DNA from: Sanderia malayensis
Taxonomy: Eukaryota; Cnidaria; Scyphozoa; Semaeostomeae; Pelagiidae
Assembly: GCA_013076295.1 (NCBI GenBank)
Contig: RQOL01000772.1
Span: 682,001 to 746,000, forward strand
Reading direction: 5' to 3'
Length of the DNA stretch: 64,000 bases
The notes under the pieces are model-generated. The model worked only from the letters and a program-made list of their open reading frames with translations. It was not told where the DNA came from and did not search any database. The first letter of the stretch is position 1; every line of letters begins with the position of its first letter. This document shows, piece after piece, positions 37,826-51,880 of this stretch. A program made the translations under genes and the position numbers.

Positions 37826-38093
37826 ACCATTAGAAAATAGTTCATAAAACTAGACATCATAAAACTCAGGCGGATACATAATTGTAAAAATAGCTCGATT
37901 TACCTACCTTACTCGTATATACGTGTTTAAAGAGAAATGGCGGGCTTGTATGACTCTAAAAGACAGTCAACAGCAACAACATAGAATTGTACGCGAATTG
38001 AAGCCAATTGAAGCAATCAAACCAGCCACGGAGCAAGGACCATTAGGCCATTCATCACCATCATAATCATCATTATTACTACCATCATTATGG

Positions 38094-41000
38094 TCAGCCG
38101 AATAGCTTGACAAAACAAGGGTGACAGTAGGGCTTGTCGTTTTGCTCTTTGAACGTGCCTTTGTTGAGCTGCTTGAGACAGAAGGCGCAAATGAAATGTT
38201 CTGGATGGAACTTGCGGTGCATGGCAGTGATGCAACGGCCAGTTATTGGCTTCTGACAGCTGTAGCACAACGAGCCACGGCGTGCATGGTAGTGCATCTC
38301 GCAGTACGGCATGCCTTCGTGCTCAAAAAAACTACCGCCGTGAAAAGGCTGATGGCACTCCTACGAAAAAAATCGCATTGAATATTGAAATTGCTCCTTG
38401 TTGCAAAATATGATAACTTTCTTGCCTATTACATCCACGTGGCTGTTCGTGTTAGCTGGGAATATTGCACTACCGTATTTCCTCGATTAAACGCCCCCCT
38501 CGATTAAAAGCCCCCCTTGAATAAACGCCCCCTTATGCTACCAACTTTTGCAATAAACGCCTCCCCTCGAATAATGGCTTAATCGAGGAAATACGGTATA
38601 CCATGCTACATCATGCAAAATCACACCGTGCTAAACTAAACCATTCCCACTATACACTACTATCATCTATCCTTCTATCAACTTTATACAAAGCCAGGGT
38701 ATTAGGTACAGTGTTGTTATCGGTTTGTTGATAGCTGCAGTGCAGCAAATTACACCACTGCAATCACTAATACAATAGCTCAGTGTAGAATAATGTAGCT
38801 AGATACGGAATATTGAGGATAAGGCAAGCTTAGCAATTCCAGGAAATAGTTAATCAAAGATGTCTTAATACAATATCATACCATATCTTGCCCTACTCGC
38901 AAATTAACTAACTTGGTACTCTTAACAATATACAAATGAAGTAGCGAACATACCATGCAAACAAAGCATTCTGGGTGCCAATGCCCATTCAATGCTGAAA
39001 TGTAGTTGTCCATGATGGCCCTGTCGCATCCACTGCATTTTGGTGCAAACAGACCGTAGTAATCATCGCGACAATAAGGCTTGCCATCCTTTTCATGATA
39101 ACCACTTTCTCCAAACGGTTTTCCACAAAGGGCACAGACAAAGTGCTCCGGGTGCCATGTCTGCTCCATGGCTGTGACACAGGCCTAAACGATAGAAAGT
39201 GGGGAGACATTTTACAAAATTATTCCATTCAATGGATTAACTCTATTTACTGTAAATTAACTGGGTTTTCTACTTTTAGGGGGCAACTCTTCATCGCTGA
39301 TCGATAGAGTTCTTTGATGCAATTTTGTTCTCTCAAACATCAGACAAATTAACTTCGTTCTTCGTAAAACATTCAGGCCTGGTTAGAAGCAGTTCCCTGC
39401 TGTCGAGAGGTGTAGTTCTTCAAAGTGGAGAAGTCTAGCTCTCCATTGCAAACAAGTGTAACCCTGCAGTTCTTCACAGTAGACAAAAACCGTTCTCTAC
39501 TGTAAAGAACTGCAGCTCTCCACTAAAAATAAACTGCCACCTTTCAGTGAAGAACTGGTCACTAATGCGGGCTCCAAAGCAAATAGAAACTAAAGTAAAA
39601 AAACAATATATGAGACACCTGAACTTACATCAAGAATAGGCCCTTCACAGTATGAGCACCGAGGTGCAAACTGCTCATGATAGTCTTCCTCGCAGTAAGG
39701 CTTGCCGTCTCTTTCGAAAAACGTCTTCGTACCCAATGGAACTTCACAGACAGCACACGTGAAATGTTCCGGATGCCATGTTCGGCCCAACGCTGTGCAA
39801 ACCTGACCAACAATCGGCTTGCTGCAAGCTGCGCACACTCCCTTTGTTACCGTGGCAACACCCTGACGTGACATGTCCGACTGAAGGTTGCCCAGCATCG
39901 AGTCCAACTGACTGACCCTTGGAGCACCTACAATTAAAATAACAATAAAAATAATACACATCACATTATAATATTGCTTGGCGTCATCAAAAACATAATG
40001 ATAATAAGCTTATCATTAAAGCAAACCAAGATCTCGTTTGATTGTACAAGATTTGTAAAAAGAACCTTACCTCCTTTGGCTTTAATTGAAGGTGGCTTGT
40101 CAACTTTAGCGTAATCAGCTGTCTTGGATGCCATACCATCGCGTCCAGCGGGGGCAGCAGTAGGCGCAGGCGCAACAGGCTTGATATCCGCACTGTCCGA
40201 TAGCTTCGGTGGCGCTCTGGAGTCTCGTTGCACATTTACTTGGAAATCTGATAACGAGGCCATCAGGTCATCCAATTCCTTGGTTGCACTCGAGGCTGAA
40301 ATTAAACAGAGATATTTATTAGAATCAAATTACTAAATTACCTGAAGTGTGACTCAACGGCTACATCTATCTTTGTCTATCACATCAATGAATATACAAC
40401 ATGCAAAGGTTGAACGGAAGCCTGTGCACATATGCTAATAGACTTGAAACATACTTCAGAGAGAGTAAATACATTTATTCATTCACTGCTGAATGCACAA
40501 AGCATGTTCTGAACGACAACAGAAATACGCAATAAGGGAGGGGCCGAGTAAGGCCATTGAAAATTTATGAATAACTAGGATGGATTAACAGTGAACTTAA
40601 ATCGACTAAGCTCTGGGGATTTTCGTCTTTGTAAATAAAACATGAAACAGTTCGCACGAATTGAAGTCGAACAACAAAGGATACAACAAGCATACGAATC
40701 GTAGCAAATGAACTGTTAAGTTTCAAAATGAAGATCCTAAACGTTTCGATATGAGCCACCTATGATTTTCCTTCACACTGCCACATTGTAAATCAAAAAT
40801 CATACAAATGTGCCAAAATACAAGGAACAAATCAGAACAACGAAATGATGAATAAGTATTTTACTTATTCAAGCATCCAGACATTTCACATAAGGATACA
40901 CGTTTTGAGAGTGTTGCGGGTTGAAATTGTCGAAAGTAACGAAAATTCCCAAATAGCAATGAAAAATATCGAGGATCAGCAAAGCTATAATTATATTCAT

Positions 41001-44000
41001 AGATGCAGCAAGAAGAAAAGTGTGTATCAAAATCTCACCGAAAGACAATTGGTTATTGCTTCTTCTCATGTTGAAACTATTAAGAGTTCACCTCGTCAGT
41101 GGTATTTATCAGGCAAATAGGCTAAAAAAGCGCGAGCTTCGACTAACGCCAAAGAATAAACTCTCAGAGAGCCTGTACTGTACTACGCTCCCACAATTCA
41201 TACAACGAAATATCTTTCACAGATCAACGGTTTGATGAAAATAGTATTGTCCGAAAGAAATAAAGGTCGACATTATTGTTAAGCAGCGGCAAGTTAAGTA
41301 AAGCTGCTCTGGGTTTAGGAGGGCGTTATCAGGATTCAAGGGATAGTGTTTTTTCCTTCATAAAATAAATCTAAAACATTCCGACAACAACAAGGGAGGA
41401 GCCTGAGCCTTCGTTCCTTCGTCACGGTGATATTTGTAGCAACAACAACAACAGTAAGAAACTTTTCGTTCTAGACTGTGCCACCCTCGAAGCTACACGT
41501 AAGCCTAGTGATAATTAATACAGAGACAATTATTTCCAGGGGTTTTCTTATTAAGATTTTCGGATATGAATATTTCGTATATGAATTACACGGATGGATT
41601 AGGCTAATTGTCAAAGAACATAAAAGCAATAAGAATCAAAGGATGAAACCAAGGCTTTGTCATACCGCCTGGTAGCTACTAGACTCTTCGCAAAATATAC
41701 AACCTTGCTACACAATGCACAGGTTTCACCGCTGTGGAGGAGCATAGCGAGTTGTTGCTGTTGTTGTCAGCAATACTACGACTGTGTATCAAGTTTAACA
41801 AAACCTCACCAAATACCAGCTCGCTTCAAAAGTGTATCAAATTTAAATACATCACAATGCGATTGAAGCAACCAATCAGAAGAGTGAATGACTTGATTCA
41901 CGCCACCGTCGTGCTTGAACGATCATCGAAATGAAAGTCGAAATATCAAATGGTCCATTGTGTCACCGAAAACCTTTTGCTTTATCGCTTAAACACGGCA
42001 TCAAAAAGAACTTTGACCCTTATCGCTTTTATGAATCACGCAAAAAATGGGCCTCAGTATTGTCGAAAAAGCACGGAGTTATTTTCGAGAAAAAATTCAG
42101 TGCATTTTACTGTTAACAAAAACAAAAAGTTAACAGTAACAGTAACAAAAAGTTCGACAATAGTAATTGAATACACGCATATATTTTTATAAGAAACCAA
42201 GCTCCGAAGTAGTGCTCAGTTTCTTAAATTTTATGGCCACTTTAGTACCAAATTTTTTCAAATTTTTCTTAAATTTGGAAGTGTAAATAGGTAGGAAACG
42301 CAAAGAGACATCACATCACAATTCAATGCAAATAAACAGTAACAAAACAATTGTCAACTCCATGTCGTGTCAATTCCATCTAAGTCTTCGTATTTAAAAT
42401 AATCACCACTGCCGTCTTCAAAATACAATAAAAACTGACCCATTTGCTTGTTGTACCAGGTGACACAGTTTCTTAAGCTTGACGGAAAGTAGTTCTACGG
42501 TTTCTTAACTTTTTTGGTATCTCGGGGGTCGGTTTCTTATAGAGGGTTTTTTATAAAAGAGAAATGCGTGTAGAGGAATACTAAATCGTGTACGTACCGG
42601 TCTTAGATGGCCCAGAGGTTTCCGAAGATAGCACAGCTCTTCCTGCGGCAGGGCGTGTCTGCACAGTGGTTTGAACCGGAGCAGGTGTAGGTGCCACAGC
42701 GCTATCCAACTCATCAAGAAGAGCTTCAACTATCAATAGAAAACAATACGTAAATATACTGCCTCAAATATAAAAAAAAACACGATAGTAACTACTACAA
42801 TTGACGAACAGTATTGTTTCAAGTGTTGTTTCGTTCGAGCAGCCATGGAAAGCAGAAATTCGTTGAGCTACAGAAAGGGTAAAACTTAAAGTAAATGTAC
42901 GTCCTCAGAATATAATCATACTCCAAAGAAATAAAAATTGACGATAGAATATCATAATCTTGAACTCAAGTGGTGAGTTCATCCGGGCAGAAATATATGT
43001 CAAAATAAACTTTGACCGCAATGTTCAACTTAGGAAAACAAATAAAATATACAGTAGAACTTCGATGATAAGTGGATATTTATTTAATTTGACGCGTTGG
43101 ACATATTCTGTCTCCCACTCTATCCCTCCTCTCTTTCAGTTTCACTCGCTATAAATCAAAATCTCTTTATCTGGAATGGAACGTTAGATTAATTTTGGCC
43201 ATCCGTACATGCAGATTTGCAACTGTGAAGAAACGACGTGGATCCAAAATACGCGTGCTGATAACGTTAGTGAGAATAAAATTACTGTTTAAAATGCTTA
43301 TAAAAGAGCCTAACCTTTATTCGAAAGAATTGTTGACTGGTGAAAAAGAGAATCAGCCCCTAAAAGAATGATTAATAAAGATAATTAGAAAGATAAAATA
43401 ACATGTCACTCAAAAGTGAATATTTGCATAATGGCTTTGTTTTGGAGAGGAAAATCCTCTTATCAGACTTTTAACATTCATTACTTTAGTTATATTTTTA
43501 CGTTTTATGATAAGGTATGGACAGGGTTATTTAGCGATTTCATAATTTACATCGTAAATCAATAAACATTTCAGGTATATTTATAAACCAGATGAAACTC
43601 AATATGGAACTTAATCATGGCACACTTGAAAAATTTCCAAGACATGATACCTGCTGGCTTTGAACTTTGGTCTCCGCTTGACTGAGAATCTCTTGGGGAT
43701 GAGTTGTTTGTGGAACCCCTTCCACTGTGTCTTGAAGATGTGCTCTCTGGAAAATGTAAGTGGTTAATGAGTACAGCTAATCATATTATGATGCAGTTTT
43801 TACACTTACACAATGTCCTAACAATGAATGTTGGCACAATGAAAGAAATCTTGCTATTCTATTCAATATGAGAAGCCCACCTTGGCTTTTTCTCTTCTGA
43901 TTTATTTCATCCAAGGCCTCTAAAAAAGATAACAACTGGCTTTAGTTCATTTAACAATTATCCTATATTGTGAATTTCTCTCAAATAAAAATCAGGAAAA

Positions 44001-45843
44001 GAATCAAAGAAAGCTTGGTTTGCAGGCTGGAGGAATGAAACATTAAGGTTAGACATCTTTGCTGAAAAGTTGTTTTAAATTATTTAAATGTAAAGTAGCA
44101 AAGCAGGATACATCAGCTGAACAGAAAAAAGGAGGCTACATTTTTGAAAGTATTTCAGGCATCTGAAAAATGAGCTTAAGTATTTGCATATTGCATAATG
44201 GATGTTCAATACAGCGATGTGAAAACTTACTCTTCTCTCCAAGGTCATCCAGCAAATTATCCAATTCTGAAATATCAGAGTTAACTCCAGTACTGCCACG
44301 TGGAGATTTTCCAGACCCGGGTGAGTAAGAGGTTGGCTTACTCTGTACAGGAGATAGTTCACTTTTAGAATTAGTTTTCACTCCATTTACGGCATGCAAA
44401 TCGTCAGCTTGCAAGTCAGCCAAAAGAGCATCTGAAAGATAGAAAATTTAGAGTGTAAGCTTTTCTGTTTTAAAAAACACTAATCTCCAAATGTTTGTTA
44501 AAATTTACTGGAAAAAAGACAAATAATTCCAACCCTTCAAAAGAAGATCAATAGGAATCAGAAAACAAACAAAAAATATTGTACTAAGACAATAGACAAC
44601 AAAAGGTTATGAAACTCCATTATGGAAAATTTGAGCCATCAGCCCGGAAATATATAAAATAATAGCCACTAAAGTCTAGTTGTTCATTTATAATCAAACT
44701 GCCAAGGATTAGATCTACTTTTGAGTTTGCTAAAATTGAATAGCAAAAGTAAAATCTAAAGTTTAACCATAAAAATAACTCAAATTCTAGCATGACAAAA
44801 CAATCAGATGTGGTATATAATGCCACAGATCTGAAAAAATCACCATCCACCACAAATTACGAGAATTTCAACTACATATTTCCTTCTAATCTAAGCTCCA
44901 TTGTGTTTGTAATGATTAACCACATTTAATGCTAAAAGCACAAGATGACAAGATAGGAATGATTCCGCCAACACACCCTTTTATTCATCCACCAAATATG
45001 GAAAGTAAGCGAAGGAGATATATTGAACATCAAATTAAAAAACAAATTTGGATCTAATTCGATTTATCTTCTCGTCAGGCCAACTCTGGTGTGCCTCTCT
45101 TTGCGAAATTATCACAACATTTCTAGAAATTCTGATAATAAATCGTGACAAAACAGTAAATATCTGACATACCCATAAACTCGAGGTTACGTTTCATTTT
45201 GTGTTGTGATTCTGCAGATAGTTTACGAGCTGACATTTTGAATTTACAAATATCAAAACTTCACGTCCAGCCTAAGCAATTTCAATGTTCTCGCTCTTAA
45301 CTTCGCTCGTTTACTAATCGATATGTCTGTCTGAAAGGAGCGGCCTTCAATGTAATTTTTAAGAACCTCACGGGTAACAATAATATTCTCAGTTTCTCCA
45401 ACAGAGCCTGGTGTAAATAAATCCGCGAGAAAGGATACTTAAGACGAAGTACGGTTCGTTCTTTGTGAAAATGGTATGCGCTTCACAGATCTCGTGTTAT
45501 AAATTTCATCGTCAGTATCAATAGAGATTAAGAAAGGCGGCAATCTAATTCAACAGCGCATCAAGTGGAATGTTTAACTTATGCATGGCGTTTGTGAATT
45601 AGCGTATTCATTAAAATAAACGAACTTTCGGCCATATACTAGCGAATGCATTGAAACGTAGCGTTCAGTGGATGGGTGGATTGGCCTTATCTTCGTCATC
45701 TGAAACATCCGCCTTATGAAAACATGTAAAGGTATTGAGTAAAAAACAGGAGTCTCTGAAAACTTGGACTTTATAAGAGCTTAACATCTTTGCACCACAA
45801 ATATATGTGCAAATTATATATTATACGTACCTAATTCCTCCAT
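38094..45843 (-). CDS. PXN: Paxillin (LD motifs plus four LIM domains), with two alternative first exons
   Basis: Exons (minus): 45831-45843 (MEEL), 44231-44431, 43881-43919, 43651-43746, 42598-42729, 40071-40295, 39629-39927, 38954-39184, 38094-38360; 500 aa in continuous phase. LD motifs: [12 protein letters not shown] (LD1), [38 protein letters not shown] (LD4) and [12 protein letters not shown] (LD5). Four LIM zinc-finger domains follow, with typical WHPEHF-C-C and GKPYC spacing. Paxillin is a focal-adhesion scaffold that binds FAK and vinculin through LD motifs. A second first exon, 45173-45236 ([20 protein letters not shown], then M), joins exon 2 in the same phase and would give a 517-residue form with a different N-terminus. 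Confidence 0.92.
38471..38598. mobile_element. 128 bp miniature inverted-repeat element
   Basis: TACCGTATTTCCTCGATTAA at the left end and its exact reverse complement at 38579-38598 bound a short interior with repeated ATAAACGCCCCC-like motifs. TA at the edges may be the target duplication. It sits in the last intron of paxillin. Confidence 0.8.
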
Positions 45844-46687
45844 TTTGTAGTTTTAAATCAACTCCCTTCTTGTGCTGTCGATTGAAGTAAACGAGAAGTG
45901 GGCCTAATGTGTGCAAATCCAGACGAAGCCAAAGGATTTTCGAGCGATCGGCGACGGTCAATGATGCTTATCTTTTTGTAAAATTAAAATTGAGATTAAT
46001 GTCGAGCGGAAAACAAACTAGCATCAATTGAATTATGAATTTAGCCAATAATAATATTAAATAAATCTACACCAGTGAAAAAAGCACAACTCGGCAACGT
46101 AATGCCTTTGGAAAAACAGGAAGTGATTTCAAAATGCCAAACCAAATCGATTGTTAAAACGAACCAATTAAGTAGCAAACATATTCTTCAAACAATTGTC
46201 ATTTCTTCCCCCGCACAGGGGCTTCAATGACTTCAGGGGCTCAACAAACGATGCCCAAATTGTGAGAGTCAATCACCTCTCATGCAAAAGGTTATGATGT
46301 GGGTGGGAATTGTTATGAGTCCATCACTACGCTTTTGGCAACTTCATTTTACAATGACTTAAACGTACGAGCAACATGAATCATTTGATCAACATCAAGA
46401 GAAAAAATTACACTTGTCAATGTCACAAAAACAATTAAAAGCATTAATCAAATCCTATAATAATCAAAATACAATATAGTAAGAATACAAAGTATTGAGG
46501 CACCATAAAAATACGCATCCAATTAAACCATACACACATTTCACATGAACACATATACACACAATTTCTTTCATAAGCTGGCGTAATAAAAATTCTCCCA
46601 GCCCCAAAGCATCTCATTTTATTCTTAAATTTCGATTGCTTTTAGCAAATTTGAGCCTTCGTATTCTTATAAGCATTATTATTATAA
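45844..46687. other. Intergenic stretch upstream of paxillin
   Basis: No exon is seen. It should include the promoter for the MEEL first exon of paxillin. AT-rich, with no recognised element. Confidence 0.45.
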
Positions 46688-46800
46688 AACAGTGCAATCT
46701 TTCATTCATATAACATTCATATTACTACAAATCTATGAAACATTGATAAAATAAAATGGCAAATAACATTATATAATGTAATATTTTCAGCAAATTTTAC

Positions 46801-49800
46801 TTATAAAGATGACTTAAGTGGAGATGTTGTATTTGGGAAACGAGAAATACAAAATGGTGAAATATCGTAATCAAGTTTCACGTCCAAAGCAAGTTGAGAA
46901 AGTAGTTTTCCAGTAACGGGGGCCAGCTTGAAGCCATGACCTTAATAACAAGAATAATCACATCAGATTAATCGTAAGAAAAACATAACAGCTATGACAT
47001 GGAAGCACGTAAAATATTTTCAGTCAACCAAGAATTCAAGACAAAAATAAAACAGTGTCGTTATTTTATCGTGAACTGAACGACAACCAATGCTAAAAAT
47101 ACGAGACACGTCCAATTGAAAGAATGACATTGAAACCCACCACAAGCTTTGCATGGGCGCGTTGTAAAGGAAACAGTTAATTACGAAACAAGCCTTAAAA
47201 ACAACGAAGTGTCTTTTCATATTATTTGACAAAAATTCCTAGCGATTCAACTCTTGATAACGGCAAAAGAAGGAACAATTCATTAGATTGAAAAGCTTTG
47301 TAGAGTATTTTAAGAGTATTTTCTCAACCAGGGTAATTGAACAAACTTCGAATTGTTGTCTATGAACAATTACCAAATAAAAATGGCAAGATTTCCTATT
47401 AACATCGTCATTTAAAAAATAATCGGTTCAGGCTGCAAATTTATTTGGTATTGGTGCATTAATATTAACATGAATCAGAATCATCATGTGTCTCTACCCT
47501 CTGCATACAAAGTATCATGACCAATGACCCAATGATAACGAAGTGGTATTGCGATTAAAAGCTGACTAAAAATAACTACATGCAAAATACGCATAAAAAC
47601 TCACCCGAAAATCCTGCACCGACGATGATATTTTTGAGAATTGGATGCCGGTCAATGACGTAATTCTCATCTGGTGTCCACTGCATGAAAAAAATAAAAT
47701 TATAATCGTAATCATAAAACAAATTGCTACATTTAAGAACGTTGTTACAAATACAATATAATAATTACACTATATCTTAAAATAACTATACAATGCAGCA
47801 CCAATAATATAGGTACAGTCTGGTCCGGCTGGGCCCCAATGAATTCCTTAAGAAACAGGCCCTTCTCCACAAAACTTCGAATTAAAACTGGAATTTTACT
47901 TTGCGAAATGACCTTCGGACCCTTGGAAAGGGACAACGCAGCCCTTGAAAAATGTTGCCAGTCCGTCATTGTCAATTGGGCATCTATATATTGAATACCG
48001 CAGTGTAATGAGATGCCTACCGTGTAATAGCATTTCTCCACGATGCTGGGCTTCTCAGCAACTCCTTTGAAATGCCTCTTCAAGTATTTTCCAACAACAT
48101 CGACCCCTTTGTCGTCATTTTCCAAGTCTCTGTTGTCTGGGTGATGATAGTTACCATTATGATAGCAAACCTATAATGAAAGAGGGCGACATTTAATGAA
48201 TGACGATTTGTGAGTTGCTTCAATTGCTAGAATTGCTAAAACACGCTCATAGATTAAATCTCCTCCACAAAGGAGAGACAACATCCTTCGCAGCTTACGA
48301 ACTACAAAGAAGGGCAAATACAGCTGTAGTAACAGAAGTATTTGAATAGTTGAACCCCACCTTACGGGCACTTGTTTAATACGGTCAGATTTGTGACTAG
48401 AAAGCCTCGTTAATGCGACCACTCCATTTATAAGACAAATTGTTCATGGTCCGTCGGTGACAATATTAACGACTTTCACTGCAATTGTGCACTCGAGTTT
48501 CGCGTAAGTCAAGTAGAATATTAGAGCAGTGCAATAGGTTGTCAATATGGTTGGAGTGGCATCACTAACATACAAACCATAAAAGGGTATCGTATCACTT
48601 CATGAAAAAAACTGGGGTGCTTTACACAGCGACAATCATCGCATTCGACAGAGAGAAGAGTTCAAGAACGCAAACCTTGAGCAAGCCCGGGTACTCAAGA
48701 ACAGGCAGGCCGTAGATATGATAATCATGGGAGTAGTCAATAAAGCAAGGAAAACCATTGTCCGCCGAGTAACATGATGTGTCAGTTTGCCAGTAGCAAA
48801 CATTGATCTTCATTGGCTAGAAAATAGAACGAAGAAAAAATGGAATTGCATTGGTGGTGAAATGAATGCGCTCAATTTTCTGCTTAGAAGGTAAATTTTT
48901 AAATGCCAAACGCAAAAAAAGCATACATCCGACATTAGGGGGTCATTAAAGACAATTGGGCAAAAAGGATACAGTGAAATCTTCATGATATAACAAACGG
49001 GAACATTGAAGAAATCAGTTAATACACTTTTCAGCATTAATAGTTCGCTTCACCGTTGGTAAATTGTACAGTTGTAATTGTACATGACGCTGAGTTCACC
49101 ATCATTGAAAACTTCCTTGTATCAAAATTCAAATGTATCTGAATGTTTTTCGCTTACTTTCAAAGGAAGCTTCAATCCAAGTGGTTGAAGAAGATCGTTT
49201 GTCCAGGGACCTTGGTTGAAAAAATATCATGCTGTCAGAAAGAGTTGTGACAGCGACAAATAAGTTGTAAAATTAGAGCTCAAGGAATTTGTCAAAAGAT
49301 TTCCATAGCTAACACTTGCAGTTAACAGAAAGTTTAGCTGTTTGCTTACCTGCAGCAATAATGACACTTTTGGCTTTTATACTTCCTTTATTTGTAACTA
49401 GTGTTACTATATCTCCAGGAATAATTTCTTCAATTTAGAACACTCTTGCAATGTTCCTCCACTCTGCTTGAATAACGTCTGAAATGAGAATTTGGCAGAT
49501 ATTTCAGAAAGTTCTGTTTTTGTGCAGGATGTTACTAATAAATAAAATGGAGAATGTAAAATACAATATTCTCACTGAAAATTGCCGAAATAAATAACCT
49601 GAAAGGCTGCGCAGCATTTATCTGCCTTTAAAACCCCTCCAACAGGTTCATAGATTCCGTGATAAGACTCAGGATAGTCCAGCATTGGAAAGTCTTCTTT
49701 CAATTTTGAACTGCTTTCATACAACTTAAATTTTGATTTTCCTTCAACAAGAGCCTGTTTGGCCTGCTTTAGGCCGTTGTGCGGTTCATCTTCGATTGAT

Positions 49801-50653
49801 AACAGTCCTGTTGTGCTGGAAAAAAATCATTTACAAACGCAATTAAAACATGGAAAGTTTAATACGTTGGCTGAAAAATCTGCTTACTAAATGGTCTTAA
49901 AACGGCTGCAATGTTTTATCGAACAACAGGGATAAAATATTACAGAAAATATGCAAATAAAAATAAAAATAAATAAAACAATTGCAGTTGTGTAAATATT
50001 TAAAGCGTCTCATTGCAGTGAAATAAAAAAGATGCCTTCTTTACGTGAACCTTTGAGGAACATACCAAGCTTTAAAAAAGCCCCCATGCAAAAATTTATT
50101 TCTGCAAATAAATCTCCAGGAGCTTAATCAAGGATTTATGGCACTAAATCTGTATGGCTGTATAATCAAAAACAAGCCATGCTATACTTACACAAGTAAA
50201 TCTGTATTGGTTAATGACTCAAGTACCTTCCATACTTCATAAGCTTCAGGCATCATTGTTGAGAAATGCTTTGTTACATACGATAGTCGTATAATGCGAC
50301 TGTGCCCATGAGAGCTGCCCCGAGAATGTCCCAAAGGAAACTAGAAAATAAATCTTTTACTGTAACAATCTCTTTCACATCTACATTTGTAATAATTGCA
50401 AACATTGGCACTAATATTTTAGTAATGATACAAACAACAATCCAATGCAAATTATTGGGAGGGAGGATACTTTTGCTTGTCCCTCCCAGGAGAGTTTCCC
50501 CCTGTGTCCCAACTGTACTCGTCAAAAAACAAAACCAAAATTTACCTGTTCACAAAGTACAACATTATTTGTGTGTTTTGTACAATTGTAAGCAGCTGAA
50601 CTGCCAACTATTCCAGCGCCAACAACACAAACATCAAAAACATGATCTGCCAT
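46801..50653 (-). pseudogene. PIPOX: Peroxisomal sarcosine/pipecolate oxidase, copy 1, with one frameshift (9 exons)
   Basis: Exons (minus): 50546-50653, 50192-50340, 49599-49815, 49350-49478, 49158-49210, 48676-48816, 48021-48170, 47605-47680, 46801-46940. The protein begins with an FAD-binding Rossmann motif, [10 protein letters not shown], then [15 protein letters not shown]. It carries [14 protein letters not shown], the [17 protein letters not shown] region with the cysteine expected to bind FAD covalently, and [14 protein letters not shown]. It ends in SSL, a possible weak peroxisomal signal. The family oxidises sarcosine or L-pipecolate, releasing hydrogen peroxide. Exon 4 is 129 rather than 130 bp: one A is missing from TCTAAAATTG (near 49435), giving a stop soon after. 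Every other exon is intact, so an assembly error is possible. Confidence 0.8.
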
Positions 50654-51028
50654 CGTCTTGTGAATATCTGCAAAGGAGATATGCAGTATAATCTATGACA
50701 TTCTTGAGATATTATATTTTCAGGGAAATGATATTTATTGTGGTATTTTCATTGAGCACCCCCGCCCCCAAACCAAACCTCTTTAACTCCTGGCCTGGCT
50801 CCATGCCCAAGTCCACTTTGAGCAATGTCAGGTCAGCAGTCAGGGGGTAGACACGCAAGCGCATGTCTAGGCCACGTAAACAATTGCAATTCCAAGTTTT
50901 TTCATAAAGACGATCCCAAATTTACACTTCAACCTTAAGATTCCAAGCCTTGGTTTTGTCCAAGTCTACTAAAAATACCACACAAACGAGGTCCGAATCT
51001 TCAAAAATAATCAAATTTCATGAAGACC
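50654..51028. promoter_or_regulatory. Probable bidirectional promoter region PIPOX/ANKRD39, copy 1
   Basis: About 0.37 kb separates the divergent start codons, and the same arrangement recurs in copy 2. No specific promoter motif can be assigned. Confidence 0.45.
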
Positions 51029-51535
51029 ATGGAAGCTCGTGGGTCGTGTTGCAGCCATGAGGAACCAAACAAGGTGCAAGTCAGACAGTCCATTGACGAA
51101 ATGGATTTTGAGCGTGGGATTTGGCAAGCTGCCCTGGATGGAAACAGGGAAAGAGTTCAGAAATTACTCGATAAAGGACACTCACCTGATATGAAAGACG
51201 CGTCGGGCTATACGGCATTACACTATGCAAGCAGAGCAGGTCATGCAGACATTGTGAGACTTTTATTTCAGTTCAAAGCTGATGCGAATGCACGGACCGC
51301 AAGCGGAAAGGACTGCCCAATACACAGAGCTGCATATCAAGGCAACAGTGACGTCATCAAGTTGTTGTTGGACCACGGTGCGGATCCGTTGCTGCAAAAC
51401 GCCGACGGCCAAACAGCTCTTCACAAAGCCACGGAGAGACGAAGAGATGAGGTTATAGAGTTGTTGTTGAAAATTTGCCCAAAATTAAAAGATGTGAAAG
51501 ACAATAGGGGTAGAACAGCATTTGAATGTGACTAG
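51020..51535 (+). CDS. ANKRD39: Ankyrin repeat domain-containing protein 39, copy 1 (171 aa, single exon)
   Basis: The N-terminal CCSHEEPNKVQVRQSIDEMD, then FERGIWQAAL, is the hallmark of ANKRD39, followed by about four ankyrin repeats (GYTALHYASRAGHADIV, then CPIHRAAYQG, then GQTALHKATERRRDEV). Length is close to the vertebrate protein. Ankyrin repeats mediate protein binding; the exact role of ANKRD39 is poorly known. Copy 2 starts at the equivalent of the ATG at 51029, which may be the true start here. The gene is intronless and divergent from PIPOX. Confidence 0.88.
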   Translation: MKTMEARGSCCSHEEPNKVQVRQSIDEMDFERGIWQAALDGNRERVQKLLDKGHSPDMKDASGYTALHYASRAGHADIVRLLFQFKADANARTASGKDCPIHRAAYQGNSDVIKLLLDHGADPLLQNADGQTALHKATERRRDEVIELLLKICPKLKDVKDNRGRTAFECD

Positions 51536-51880
51536 AGGAAAACACGTAGAGATATTTTACGGAAAAGAAATCCCAGATGAATGAGGTTTTAGAATTAATA
51601 CATGTTTGTGGTTTGGTCATGGAAAAAGCTTTGAAAAATCTATTTCAACATGAAGTAAATTTAACAGTGAAAGGAACCACTTTTAGAAAGCGTTCTTATT
51701 AAACATTTATTTGCATCAACAGATATTTCTTTTCGTTGCCTGTCGTTTTGTAACTTAATTCAGGTATAACTTTCAAAAAAGTGAATGGGGCTATCATAAT
51801 TATTGAATAATCATTAAAAGTAAGGATAACGTTATCATATATGAAGAGCGAGTTATAATAAATAGGAGAAATAATAGAAT

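Larger units (their letters stand above)
36478..38093. other. Intergenic stretch between receptor B and paxillin
   Basis: No exon is supported. It contains a perfect hairpin (36688-36731) and a 144 bp inverted-repeat element (37682-37825). The proximal part should carry the promoter of receptor B, and the distal part the 3' end of paxillin. Confidence 0.5.
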
